Shown piece after piece: positions 1 to 12,049 of a DNA stretch of 64,000 bases. This stretch comes from Sacculina carcini (taxonomy: Eukaryota; Arthropoda; Thecostraca; Sacculinidae). Position 1 is the first letter of the stretch. Each line of letters begins with the position of its first letter. Under the pieces are notes generated by a model that searched no databases, was not told the origin of the DNA, and saw nothing but the letters and a program-made list of their open reading frames with translations. The stretch spans positions 5,179,445 to 5,243,444 of the forward strand of contig OU696581.1 of NCBI GenBank assembly GCA_916048095.2, in the 5' to 3' direction. The position numbers and the translations under genes were made by a program.

Positions 1-155
1 TTATTTTCTTTATTTTCTTTATTTTCTTTATTTTCTTTATTTTCTTTATTTTCTTTATTTTCTTTATTTTCTTTATTTTCTTTATTTTCTTTATTTTCTT
101 TATTTTCTTTATTTTCTTTATTTTCTTTATTTTCTTTATTTTCTTTATTTTCTTT
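1..155. repeat. 9-mer tract at the left edge, cut by the window
   Basis: A pure TTTTCTTTA tract with no leading core. The unit it belongs to starts outside the window. Confidence 0.95.
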
Positions 156-1483
156 AATTCATCCAATTTATTTCGATTATTTGTGTGTAGAGTTTAGTGT
201 TGAGTGAAGAAAGTTATTTCCTGGCTGGGATTCGAACCGAGGTCCTCGGGGTTCGAGCAGAGTCTTACGCGGTCCGGCCATTGTAGATGTTCAAGAGAGA
301 TGGTTTATATGTGGTATATATAGTGCGTAAGCACGAGTGTACAATTAATTTTCTTTATTTTCTTTATTTTCTTTATTTTCTTTATTTTCTTTATTTTCTT
401 TATTTTCTTTATTTTCTTTATTTTCTTTATTTTCTTTATTTTCTTTATTTTCTTTATTTTCTTTATTTTCTTTATTTTCTTTATTTTCTTTATTTTCTTT
501 ATTTTCTTTAATTTCTTTAATTCATCCAATTTATTTCGATTATTTGTGTGTAGAGTTTAGTGTTGAGTGAAGAAAGTTATTACCTGGCTGGGATTCGAAC
601 CGAGGTCCTCGGGGTTCGAGCAGAGTCTTACGCGGTCCGGCCATTGTAGATGTTCAAGAGAGATGGTTTATATGTGGTATATATAGTGCGCAAGCACGAG
701 TGTACAATTGATTTTCTTTATTTTCTTTATTTTCTTTATTTTCTTTATTTTCTTTATTTTCTTTATTTTCTTTATCTTCTTTATTTTCTTTATTTTCTTT
801 ATTTTCTTTATTTTCTTTATTTTCTTTATTTTCTTTATTTTCTTTATTTTCTTTATTTTCTTTATTTTCTTTATTTTCTTTATTTTCTTTATTTTCTTTA
901 TTTTGTTTATTTTCTTTATTTTCTTTATTTTCTTTATTTTCTTTATTTTCTTTATTTTCTTTATTTTCTTTAATTCATCCAATTTATTTCGATTATTTGT
1001 GTGTAGAGTTTAGTGTTGAGTGAAGAAAGTTATTACCTGGCTGGGATTCGAACCGAGGTCCTCGGGGTTCGAGCAGGGTCTTACGCGGTCCGGCCATTGT
1101 AGATGTTCAAGAGAGATGGTTTATATGTGGTATATAGAGTGCGCAAGCACGAGTGTACAATTAATTTTCTTTATTTTCTTTGTTTTCTATATTTTCTTTA
1201 TTTTCTTTATTTTCTTTATTTTCTTTATTTTCTTTATTTTCTTTATTTTCTTTATTTTCTTTATTTTCTTTATTTTCTTTATTGTCATTATTTTCTATAT
1301 TTTCTTTATTTTCTTTATTTTCTTTATTTTCCAATCCAATTTATTTCGATTATTTGTGTGTAGAGTTTAGTGTTGAGTGAAGAAAGTTATTACCTGGCTG
1401 GGATTCGAACCGAGGTCCTCGGGGTTCGAGCAGAGTCTTACGCGGTCCGGCCATTGTAGATGTTCAAGAGAGATGGTTTATAT

Positions 1484-1509
1484 GTTAATAGTTTATGGTT
1501 AATAGTTAA
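1484..1509. repeat. Replaced core end with a 10-bp direct repeat
   Basis: In the unit with marker 1460 the usual GTGGTATATATAGTGCGC... segment is absent. In its place are two copies of GTTAATAGTT (1484-1493 and 1498-1507) separated by TATG. This is the only unit in the window with this sequence. The change removes the TATA-like element and the leader of the - strand element. Confidence 0.8.
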
Positions 1510-2713
1510 TTTTCTTTATTTTCTTTATTTTCTTTATTTTCTTTATTTTCTTTATTTTCTTTATTTTCTTTATTTTCTTTATTTTCTTTATTTTCTTTAT
1601 TTTCTTTATTTTCTTTATTTTCTTTATTTTCTTTATTTTCTTTATTTTCTTTATTTTCTTTATTTTCTTTATTTTCTTTAATTCATCCAATTTATTTCGA
1701 TTATTTGTGTGTAGAGTTTAGTGTTGAGTGAAGAAAGATATTACCTGGCTGGGATTCGAACCGAGGTCCTCGGGGTTCGAGCAGAGTCTTACGCGGTCCG
1801 GCCATTGTAGATGCTCAAGAGAGATGGTTTATATGTGGTATATATAGTGCGCAAGCACGAGTGTACAATTAATTTTCTTTATTTTCTTTATTTTCTTTAT
1901 TTTCTTTATTTTCTTTATTTTCTTTATTTTCTTTATTTTCTTTATTTTCTTTATTTTCTTTATTTTCTTTATTTTTTTTATTTTCTTTATTTTCTTTATT
2001 TTCTTTATTTTCTTTATTTTCTTTATTTTCTTTATTTTCTTTATTTTCTTTATTTTCTTTATTTTCTTTATTTTCTTTATTTTCTTTATTTTCTTTATTT
2101 TCTTTATTTTCTTTATTTTCTTTATTTTCTTTATTTTCTTTATTTTCTTTATTTTCTTTATTTTCTTTATTTTCTTTATTTTCTTTATTTTCTTTATTTT
2201 CTTTATTTTCTTTATTTTCTTTATTTTCTTTATTTTCTTTATTTTCTTTATTTTCTTTATTTTCTTTATTTTCTTTATTTTCTTTATTTACTTTATTTAC
2301 TTTATTTACTTTATTTTTTTTTTTTCTTTATTTTCTGTATTTTCTTTAATTCATCCAATTTATTTCGATTATTTGTGTGTAGAGTTTAGTGTTGAGTGAA
2401 GAAAGTTATTACCTGGCTGGGATTCGAACCGACGTCCTCGGGGTTCGAGCAGAGTCTTACGCGGTCCGGCCATTGTAGATGTTCAAGAGAGATGGTTTAT
2501 ATGGGGTATATATAGTGCGCAAGCACGAGTGTACAATTAATTTTCTTTGTTTTCTTTATTTTCTTTATTTTCTTTATTTTCTTTATTTTCTTTATTTTCT
2601 TTATTTTCTTTATTTTCTTTATTTTCTTTATTTTCTTTATTTTCATTATTTTCTTTATTTTCTTTATTGTCATTATTTTCTATATTTTCTTTATTTTCTT
2701 TATTTTCTTTATT

Positions 2714-2878
2714 TTCCAATCCAATTTATTTCGATTATTTGTGTGTAGAGTTTAGTGTTGAGTGAAGAAAGTTATTACCTGGCTGGGATTCGAACCGAGG
2801 TCCTCGGGGTTCGATCAGAGTCTTACGCGGTCCGGCCATTGTAGATGTTCAAGAGAGATGGTTTATATGTGGTATATG
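2714..2878. repeat. Short-core variant (marker 2845)
   Basis: The core stops at GTGGTATATG and passes straight into the 9-mer tract, net 28 bp shorter than the reference. The other boundary is also different: TTTTCCAATCCAATTTATT instead of CTTTAATTCATCCAATTTA. The TATATATA motif is lost. Confidence 0.85.
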
Positions 2879-3232
2879 TTTTCTTTATTTTCTTTATTTT
2901 CTTTATTTTCTTTATTTTCTTTATTTTCTTTATTTTCTTTATTTTCTTTATTTTCTTTATTTTCTTTATTTTCTTTATTTTCTTTATTTTCTTTATTTTC
3001 TTTATTTTCTTTATTTTCTTTATTTTCTTTATTTTCTTTAATTCATCCAATTTATTTCGATTATTTGTGTGTAGAGTTTAGTGTTGAGTGAAGAAAGATA
3101 TTACCTGGCTGGGATTCGAACCGAGGTCCTCGGGGTTCGAGCAGAGTCTTACGCGGTCCGGCCATTGTAGATGCTCAAGAGAGATGGTTTATATGTGGTA
3201 TATATAGTGCGCAAGCACGAGTGTACAATTAA

Positions 3233-3735
3233 TTTTCTTTATTTTCTTTATTTTCTTTATTTTCTTTATTTTCTTTATTTTCTTTATTTTCTTTATTTTC
3301 TTTATTTTCTTTATTTTCTTTATTTTCTTTATTTTCTTTATTTTCTTTATTTTCTTTATTTTCTTTATTTTCTTTATTTTCTTTATTTTCTTTATTTTCT
3401 TTATTTTCTTTATTTTCTTTATTTTCTTTATTTTCTTTATTTTCTTTATTTTCTTTATTTTCTTTATTTTCTTTATTTTCTTTATTTTCTTTATTTTCTT
3501 TATTTTCTTTATTTTCTTTATTTTCTTTATTTTCTTTATTTTCTTTATTTTCTTTATTTTCTTTATTTTCTTTATTTTCTTTATTTTCTTTATTTTCTTT
3601 ATTTTCTTTATTTTCTTTATTTTCTTTATTTTCTTTATTTTCTTTATTTTCTTTATTTTCTTTATTTTCTTTATTTACTTTATTTACTTTATTTACTTTA
3701 TTTTTTTTATTTTCTTTATTTTCTGTATTTTCTTT
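3233..3735. repeat. Long 9-mer tract (about 56 copies)
   Basis: Nearly pure TTTTCTTTA, ending in three TTTACTTTA variants, one TTTTTTTTA, and TTTTCTGTA just before the next core. The same terminal pattern ends the tracts at 1873-2347 and 3929-4368. Confidence 0.9.
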
Positions 3736-4830
3736 AATTCATCCAATTTATTTCGATTATTTGTGTGTAGAGTTTAGTGTTGAGTGAAGAAAGTTATTAC
3801 CTGGCTGGGATTCGAACCGACGTCCTCGGGGTTCGAGCAGAGTCTTACGCGGTCCGGCCATTGTAGATGTTCAAGAGAGATGGTTTATATGGGGTATATA
3901 TAGTGCGCAAGCACGAGTGTACAATTAATTTTCTTTATTTTCTTTATTTTCTTTATTTTCTTTATTTTCTTTATTTTCTTTATTTTCTTTATTTTCTTTA
4001 TTTTCTTTATTTTCTTTATTTTCTTTATTTTCTTTATTTTCTTTATTTTCTTTATTTTCTTTATTTTCTTTATTTTCTTTATTTTCTTTATTTTCTTTAT
4101 TTTCTTTATTTTCTTTATTTTCTTTATTTTCTTTATTTTCTTTATTTTCTTTATTTTCTTTATTTTCTTTATTTTCTTTATTTTCTTTATTTTCTTTATT
4201 TTCTTTATTTTCTTTATTTTCTTTATTTTCTTTATTTTCTTTATTTTCTATATTTTCTTTATTTTCTTTATTTTCTTTATTTTCTTTATTTTCTTTATTT
4301 TCTTTATTTACTTTATTTACTTTATTTACTTTATTTTTTTTATTTTCTTTATTTTCTGTATTTTCTTTAATTCATCCAATTTATTTCGATTATTTGTGTG
4401 TAGAGTTTAGTGTTGAGTGAAGAAAGTTATTACCTGGCTGGGATTCGAACCGACGTCCTCGGGGTTCGAGCAGAGTCTTACGCGGTCCGGCCATTGTAGA
4501 TGTTCAAGAGAGATGGTTTATATGGGGTATATATAGTGCGCAAGCACGAGTGTACAATTAATTTTCTATATTTTCTTTATTTTCTTTATTTTCTTTATTT
4601 TCTTTATTTTCTTTATTTTCTTTATTTTCTTTATTTTCTTTATTTTCTTTATTTTCATTATTTTATTTATTTTCTTTATTTTCTTTATTTTCTTTATTTT
4701 CTTTATTTTCTTTATTTTCTTTATTTTCTTTATTTTCTTTATTTTCTTTATTTTCTTTATTTTCTTTATTTTCTTTATTTTCTTTATTTTCTTTATTTTC
4801 TTTATTTTATTCATTTTCTTTATTTTCTTT

Positions 4831-4995
4831 AATTCATCCAATTTATTTCGATTATTTGTGTGTAGAGTTTAGTGTTGAGTGAAGAAAGTTATTACCTGGC
4901 TGGGATTCGAACCGAGGTCCTCGGGGTTCGAGCAGAGTCTTACGCGGTCCGGCCATTGTAGATGTTCAAGAGAGATGGTTTATATGTGGTATATG
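4831..4995. repeat. Short-core variant (marker 4962)
   Basis: Same truncated end (GTGGTATATG) as marker 2845, but with the ordinary AATTCATCC boundary at the other side. It therefore looks like a recombinant between the short-core subfamily and the common type. Confidence 0.8.
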
Positions 4996-5340
4996 TTTTC
5001 TTTATTTTCTTTATTTTCTTTATTTTCTTTATTTTCTTTATTTTCTTTATTTTCTTTATTTTCTTTATTTTCTTTATTTTCTTTGTTTTCTTTATTTTCT
5101 TTATTTTCTTTATTTTCTTTATTTTCTTTATTTTCTTTATTTTCTTTAATTCATCCAATTTATTTCGATTATTTGTGTGTAGAGTTTAGTGTTGAGTGAA
5201 GAAAGTTATTACCTGGCTGGGATTCGAACCGAGGTCCTCGGGGTTCGAGCAGGGTCTTACGCGGTCCGGCCATTGTAGATGTTCAAGAGAGATGGTTTAT
5301 ATGTGGTATATATAGTGCGCAAGCACGAGTGTACAATTAA

Positions 5341-5366
5341 TTTTCTTTATTTTCTTTATTTTCTTT
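5341..5366. repeat. Minimal 9-mer tract (about 3 copies)
   Basis: Only about three TTTTCTTTA copies separate two full cores here and at the duplicate position 8792-8817. These are the shortest tracts in the array and show that a unit needs almost no 9-mer to persist. Confidence 0.9.
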
Positions 5367-8137
5367 AATTCATCCAATTTATTTCGATTATGTGTGTGTA
5401 GAGTTTAGTGTTGAGTGAAGAAAGTTATTACCTGGCTGGGATTCGAACCGAGGTCCTCGGGGATCGAGCAGAGTCTTACGCGGTCCGGCCATTGTAGATG
5501 ATCAAGAGAGATGGTTTATATGTGGTATATATAGTGCGCAAGCACGAGTGTACAATTAATTTTCTTTATTTTCTTCATTTTCTTTATTTTCTTTATTTTC
5601 TTTATTTTCTTTATTTTCTTTATTTTCTTTATTTTCTTTATTTTCTTTATTTTCTTTATTTTCTTTATTTTCTTTATTTTCTTTATTTTCTTTATTTTCT
5701 TTATTTTCTTTATTTTCTTTATTTTCTTTATTTTCTTTATTTTCTTTATTTTCTTTATTTTCTTTATTTTCTTTATTTTCTTTATTTTCTTTATTTTCTT
5801 TATTTTCTTTATTTTCTTTATTCTCTTTATTTTCTTTATTTTCTTTAATTCATCCAATTTATTTCGATTATTTGTGTGTAGAGTTTAGTGTTGAGTGAAG
5901 AAAGATATTACCTGGCTGGGATTCGAACCGAGGTCCTCGGGGATCGAGCAGAGTCTTACGCGGTCCGGCCATTGTAGATGCTCAAGAGAGATGGTTTATA
6001 TGTGGTATATATAGTGCGCAAGCACGAGTGTACAATTAATTTTCTTTATTTTCTTTATTTTCTTTATTTTCTTTATTTTCTTTATTTTCTTTATTTTCTT
6101 TATTTTCTTTATTTTCTTTATTTTCTTTATTTTCTTTATTTTCTTTTTTTTCTTTATTTTCTTTATTTTCTTTATTTTCTTTATTTTCTTTATTTTCTTT
6201 ATTTTCTTTATTTTCTTTATTTTCTTTATTTTCTTTATTTTCTTTATTTTCTTTATTTTCTTTATTTTCTTTATTTTCTTTATTTTCTTTATTTTCTTTA
6301 TTTTCTTTATTTTCTTTATTTTCTTTATTTTCTTTATTTTCTTTATTTTCTTTATTTTCTTTATTTTCTTTTTTTTCTTTATTTTCTTTATTTTCTTTAT
6401 TTTCTTTATTTTCTTTATTTTCTTTATTTTCTTTTTTTTCTTTATTTTCTTTATTTCTTTAATTCATCCAATTTATTTCGATTATTTGTGTGTAGAGCTT
6501 AGTGTTGAGTGAAGAAAGTTATTACCTGACTGGGATTCGAGCCGAGGTCCTCGGGGTTCGAGCAGAGTCTTACGCGGTCCGGCCATTGTAGATGTTCAAG
6601 AGAGATGGTGTATATGTGGTATATATAGTGCGCAATCACGAGTGTACAATTAATTTTCTTTATTTTCTATATTTTCTTTATTTTCTTTATTTTCTTTATT
6701 TTCTTTAATTCATCCAATTTATTTCGATTATTTGTGTGTAGAGTTTAGTGTTGAGTGAAGAAAGTTATTACCTGGCTGGGATTCGAGCCGAGGTCCTCGG
6801 GGTTCGAGCAGAGTCTTACGCGGTCCGGCCATTGTAGATGTTCAAGAGAGATGGTTTATATGTGGTATATATAGTGCGCAAGCACGAGTGTACAATTAAT
6901 TTTCTTTATTTTCTTTATTTTCTTTATTTTCTTTATTTTCTTTAATTCATCCAATTTATTTCGATTATTTGTGTGTAGAGTTTAGTGTTGAGTGAAGAAA
7001 GTTATTACCTGGCTGGGATTCGAACCGAGGTCCTCGGGGTTCGAGCAGAGTCTTACGCGGTCCGGCCATTGTAGATGTTCAAGAGAGATGGTTTATATGT
7101 GGTATATATAGTGCGCAAGCACGAGTGTACAATTAATTTTCTTTATTTTCTTTATTTTCTTTATTTTCTTTATTTTCTTTAATTCATCCAATTTATTTCG
7201 ATTATTTGTGTGTAGAGTTTAGTGTTGAGTGAAGAAAGATATTACCTGGCTGGGATTCGAACCGAGGTCCTCGGGGTTCGAGCAGAGTCTTACGCGGTCC
7301 GGCCATTGTAGATGTTCAAAAGAGATGGTTTATATGTGGTATATATAGTGCGCAAGCACGAGTGTACAATTGATTTTCTTTATTTTCTTTATTTTCTTTA
7401 TTTTCTTTATTTTCTTTATTTTCTTTATTTTCTTTATTTTCTTTATTTTCTTTATTTTCTTTATTTTCTTTATTTTCTTTATTTTCTTTATTTTCTTTAA
7501 TTTCTTTAATTCATCCAATTTATTTCGATTATTTGTGTGTAGAGTTTAGTGTTGAGTGAAGAAAGTTATTACCTGGCTGGGATTCGAACCGAGGTCCTCG
7601 GGGTTCGAGCAGAGTCTTACGCGGTCCGGCCATTGTAGATGTTCAAGAGAGATGGTTTATATGTGGTATATATAGTGCGCAAGCACGAGTGTACAATTGA
7701 TTTTCTTTATTTTCTTTATTTTCTTTATTTTCTTTATTTTCTTTATTTTCTTTATTTTCTTTATTTTCTTTATTTTCTTTATTTTCTTTATTTTCTTTAT
7801 TTTCTTTATTTTCTTTAATTCATCCAATTTATTTCGATTATTTGTGTGTAGAGTTTAGTGTTGAGTGAAGAAAGTTATTACCTGGCTGGGATTCGAACCG
7901 AGGTCCTCGGGGTTCGAGCAGGGTCTTACGCGGTCCGGCCATTGTAGATGTTCAAGAGAGATGGTTTATATGTGGTATATATAGTGCGCAAGCACGAGTG
8001 TACAATTAATTTTCTTTATTTTCTTCGTTTTCTTTATTTTCTTTATTTTCTTTATTTTCTTTATTTTCTTTATTTTCTTTATTTTCTTTATTGTCATTAT
8101 TTTCTTTATTTTCTTTATTTTCTATATTTTCTTTATT

Positions 8138-8302
8138 TTCCAATCCAATTTATTTCGATTATTTGTGTGTAGAGTTTAGTGTTGAGTGAAGAAAGTTATT
8201 ACCTGGCTGGGATTCGAACCGAGGTCCTCGGGGTTCGAGCAGAGTCTTACGCGGTCCGGCCATTGTAGATGTTCAAGAGAGATGGTTTATATGTGGTATA
8301 TG
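8138..8302. repeat. Short-core variant (marker 8269)
   Basis: Carries both diagnostic ends of the short-core subfamily: CCAATCCAATTTA at the left and GTGGTATATG at the right. Its tract has an early TTTTCTTTT. Duplicated at 11589-11753 and again, slightly changed in length, at 13241-13405. Confidence 0.85.
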
Positions 8303-8598
8303 TTTTCTTTATTTTCTTTATTTTCTTTTTTTTCTTTATTTTCTTTATTTTCTTTATTTTCTTTATTTTCTTTATTTTCTTTATTTTCTTTATTTTCTTT
8401 ATTTTCTTTATTTTCTTTATTTTCTTTATTTTCTTTATTTTCTTTATTTTCTTTATTTTCTTTATTTTCTTTATTTTCTTTATTTTCTTTATTTTCTTTA
8501 TTTTCTTTATTTTCTTTATTTTCTTTATTTTCTTTATTTTCTTTATTTTCTTTATTTTCTTTATTTTCTTTATTTTCTTTATTTTCTTTATTTTCTTT

Positions 8599-11500
8599 AA
8601 TTCATCCAATTTATTTCGATTATTTGTGTGTAGAGTTTAGTGTTGAGTGAAGAAAGATATTACCTGGCTGGGATTCGAACCGAGGTCCTCGGGGTTCGAG
8701 CAGAGTCTTACGCGGTCCGGCCATTGTAGATGCTCAAGAGAGATGGTTTATATGTGGTATATATAGTGCGCAAGCACGAGTGTACAATTAATTTTCTTTA
8801 TTTTCTTTATTTTCTTTAATTCATCCAATTTATTTCGATTATGTGTGTGTAGAGTTTAGTGTTGAGTGAAGAAAGTTATTACCTGGCTGGGATTCGAACC
8901 GAGGTCCTCGGGGATCGAGCAGAGTCTTACGCGGTCCGGCCATTGTAGATGATCAAGAGAGATGGTTTATATGTGGTATATATAGTGCGCAAGCACGAGT
9001 GTACAATTAATTTTCTTTATTTTCTTCATTTTCTTTATTTTCTTTATTTTCTTTATTTTCTTTATTTTCTTTATTTTCTTTATTTTCTTTATTTTCTTTA
9101 TTTTCTTTATTTTCTTTATTTTCTTTATTTTCTTTATTTTCTTTATTTTCTTTATTTTCTTTATTTTCTTTATTTTCTTTATTTTCTTTATTTTCTTTAT
9201 TTTCTTTATTTTCTTTATTTTCTTTATTTTCTTTATTTTCTTTATTTTCTTTATTTTCTTTATTTTCTTTATTCTCTTTATTTTCTTTATTTTCTTTAAT
9301 TCATCCAATTTATTTCGATTATTTGTGTGTAGAGTTTAGTGTTGAGTGAAGAAAGTTATTACCTGGCTGGGATTCGAACCGAGGTCCTCGGGGATCGAGC
9401 AGAGTCTTACGCGGTCCGGCCATTGTAGATGCTCAAGAGAGATGGTTTATATGTGGTATATATAGTGCGCAAGCACGAGTGTACAATTAATTTTCTTTAT
9501 TTTCTTTATTTTCTTTATTTTCTTTATTTTCTTTATTTTCTTTATTTTCTTTATTTTCTTTATTTTCTTTATTTTCTTTATTTTCTTTATTTTCTTTATT
9601 TTCTTTATTTTCTTTATTTTCTTTATTTTCTTTATTTTCTTTATTTTCTTTATTTTCTTTATTTTCTTTATTTTCTTTATTTTCTTTATTTTCTTTATTT
9701 TCTTTATTTTCTTTATTTTCTTTATTTTCTTTATTTTCTTTATTTTCTTTATTTTCTTTATTTTCTTTATTTTCTTTATTTTCTTTATTTTCTTTATTTT
9801 CTTTATTTTCTTTATTTTCTTTTTTTTCTTTATTTTCTTTATTTTCTTTATTTTCTTTATTTTCTTTATTTTCTTTATTTTCTTTTTTTTCTTTATTTTC
9901 TTTATTTCTTTAATTCATCCAATTTATTTCGATTATTTGTGTGTAGAGCTTAGTGTTGAGTGAAGAAAGTTATTACCTGACTGGGATTCGAGCCGAGGTC
10001 CTCGGGGTTCGAGCAGAGTCTTACGCGGTCCGGCCATTGTAGATGTTCAAGAGAGATGGTGTATATGTGGTATATATAGTGCGCAAGCACGAGTGTACAA
10101 TTAATTTTCTTTATTTTCTATATTTTCTTTATTTTCTTTATTTTCTTTATTTTCTTTAATTCATCCAATTTATTTCGATTATTTGTGTGTAGAGTTTAGT
10201 GTTGAGTGAAGAAAGTTATTACCTGGCTGGGATTCGAGCCGAGGTCCTCGGGGTTCGAGCAGAGTCTTACGCGGTCCGGCCATTGTAGATGTTCAAGAGA
10301 GATGGTTTATATGTGGTATATATAGTGCGCAAGCACGAGTGTACAATTAATTTTCTTTATTTTCTTTATTTTCTTTATTTTCTTTATTTTCTTTAATTCA
10401 TCCAATTTATTTCGATTATTTGTGTGTAGAGTTTAGTGTTGAGTGAAGAAAGTTATTACCTGGCTGGGATTCGAACCGAGGTCCTCGGGGTTCGAGCAGA
10501 GTCTTACGCGGTCCGGCCATTGTAGATGTTCAAGAGAGATGGTTTATATGTGGTATATATAGTGCGCAAGCACGAGTGTACAATTAATTTTCTTTATTTT
10601 CTTTATTTTCTTTATTTTCTTTATTTTCTTTAATTCATCCAATTTATTTCGATTATTTGTGTGTAGAGTTTAGTGTTGAGTGAAGAAAGATATTACCTGG
10701 CTGGGATTCGAACCGAGGTCCTCGGGGTTCGAGCAGAGTCTTACGCGGTCCGGCCATTGTAGATGTTCAAAAGAGATGGTTTATATGTGGTATATATAGT
10801 GCGCAAGCACGAGTGTACAATTGATTTTCTTTATTTTCTTTATTTTCTTTATTTTCTTTATTTTCTTTATTTTCTTTATTTTCTTTATTTTCTTTATTTT
10901 CTTTATTTTCTTTATTTTCTTTATTTTCTTTATTTTCTTTATTTTCTTTAATTTCTTTAATTCATCCAATTTATTTCGATTATTTGTGTGTAGAGTTTAG
11001 TGTTGAGTGAAGAAAGTTATTACCTGGCTGGGATTCGAACCGAGGTCCTCGGGGTTCGAGCAGAGTCTTACGCGGTCCGGCCATTGTAGATGTTCAAGAG
11101 AGATGGTTTATATGTGGTATATATAGTGCGCAAGCACGAGTGTACAATTGATTTTCTTTATTTTCTTTATTTTCTTTATTTTCTTTATTTTCTTTATTTT
11201 CTTTATTTTCTTTATTTTCTTTATTTTCTTTATTTTCTTTATTTTCTTTATTTTCTTTATTTTCTTTAATTCATCCAATTTATTTCGATTATTTGTGTGT
11301 AGAGTTTAGTGTTGAGTGAAGAAAGTTATTACCTGGCTGGGATTCGAACCGAGGTCCTCGGGGTTCGAGCAGGGTCTTACGCGGTCCGGCCATTGTAGAT
11401 GTTCAAGAGAGATGGTTTATATGTGGTATATATAGTGCGCAAGCACGAGTGTACAATTAATTTTCTTTATTTTCTTCGTTTTCTTTATTTTCTTTATTTT

Positions 11501-12049
11501 CTTTATTTTCTTTATTTTCTTTATTTTCTTTATTTTCTTTATTGTCATTATTTTCTTTATTTTCTTTATTTTCTATATTTTCTTTATTTTCCAATCCAAT
11601 TTATTTCGATTATTTGTGTGTAGAGTTTAGTGTTGAGTGAAGAAAGTTATTACCTGGCTGGGATTCGAACCGAGGTCCTCGGGGTTCGAGCAGAGTCTTA
11701 CGCGGTCCGGCCATTGTAGATGTTCAAGAGAGATGGTTTATATGTGGTATATGTTTTCTTTATTTTCTTTATTTTCTTTTTTTTCTTTATTTTCTTTATT
11801 TTCTTTATTTTCTTTATTTTCTTTATTTTCTTTATTTTCTTTATTTTCTTTATTTTCTTTATTTTCTTTATTTTCTTTATTTTCTTTATTTTCTTTATTT
11901 TCTTTATTTTCTTTATTTTCTTTATTTTCTTTATTTTCTTTATTTTCTTTATTTTCTTTATTTTCTTTATTTTCTTTATTTTCTTTATTTTCTTTATTTT
12001 CTTTATTTTCTTTATTTTCTTTATTTTCTTTATTTTCTTTATTTTCTTT
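8599..12049. repeat. Higher-order repeat, copy 2 of a 3,451-bp tandem duplication
   Basis: Ten units with markers 8730, 8949, 9429, 10043, 10289, 10526, 10763, 11090, 11399, 11720. By eye I noticed only about four base differences from copy 1: T/C at m+3 of the first marker, GAAAGATATT against GAAAGTTATT before marker 9429, one T/A in the following tract, and GCGCAATCAC against GCGCAAGCAC near 6635/10086. Such identity in low-complexity DNA implies a very recent event, or an assembly error. Confidence 0.92.

Larger units (their letters stand above)
156..5147. repeat. Left block: 11 units with irregular order
   Basis: Markers 287, 650, 1103, 1460, 1811, 2479, 2845, 3171, 3867, 4500, 4962. Partial local duplication is visible. 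Units 1811, 3171 and 3867 end alike, with three TTTACTTTA repeats, a T-rich run and TTTTCTGTA. Units 2479, 3867 and 4500 share ATGGGGTAT, and the cores beginning these units share CCGACGTCC. Marker 1811 shares ATGCTCAAG and GAAAGATATT with 3171. The first core has TTATTTCCTGG where the others have TTATTACCTGG. Confidence 0.85.
5148..8598. repeat. Higher-order repeat, copy 1 of a 3,451-bp tandem duplication
   Basis: Ten units with markers 5279, 5498, 5978, 6592, 6838, 7075, 7312, 7639, 7948, 8269. Every marker is exactly 3,451 bp from its partner in copy 2, with no change in any tract length. Shared rare features include ATGATCAAG (5498), ATGTTCAAAAGAG (7312), TATGTGTGTGTAG (near 5390), CCTGACTGG with ATTCGAGCC (near 6530) and the short core at 8138-8302. 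It contains one of the two shortest tracts in the array (5341-5366, about 3 copies). Confidence 0.92.

Noticed and set aside
1..155. Telomeric repeat
   Set aside because: TTTTCTTTA lacks the G-rich strand of typical telomeres and is interrupted by cores throughout.
287..346. Recurrent peptide start MFKRDGLYVVYIVRKHECTI in most units
   Set aside because: It is the + strand translation of the core end (the tRNA-like leader read backwards). Base changes in it are not biased to silent sites, and it always runs into 9-mer tract.
1180..1380. Signal peptide or membrane protein suggested by hydrophobic Phe/Leu/Tyr content
   Set aside because: The hydrophobicity follows directly from T-rich codons of the simple repeat; there is no non-repeat coding sequence.
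5148..12049. Treating the 3,451-bp duplication as certainly an assembly error
   Set aside because: A few private bases distinguish the copies and a third partial copy near 13 kb differs in length, which favours real duplication. It remains unproven without reads.
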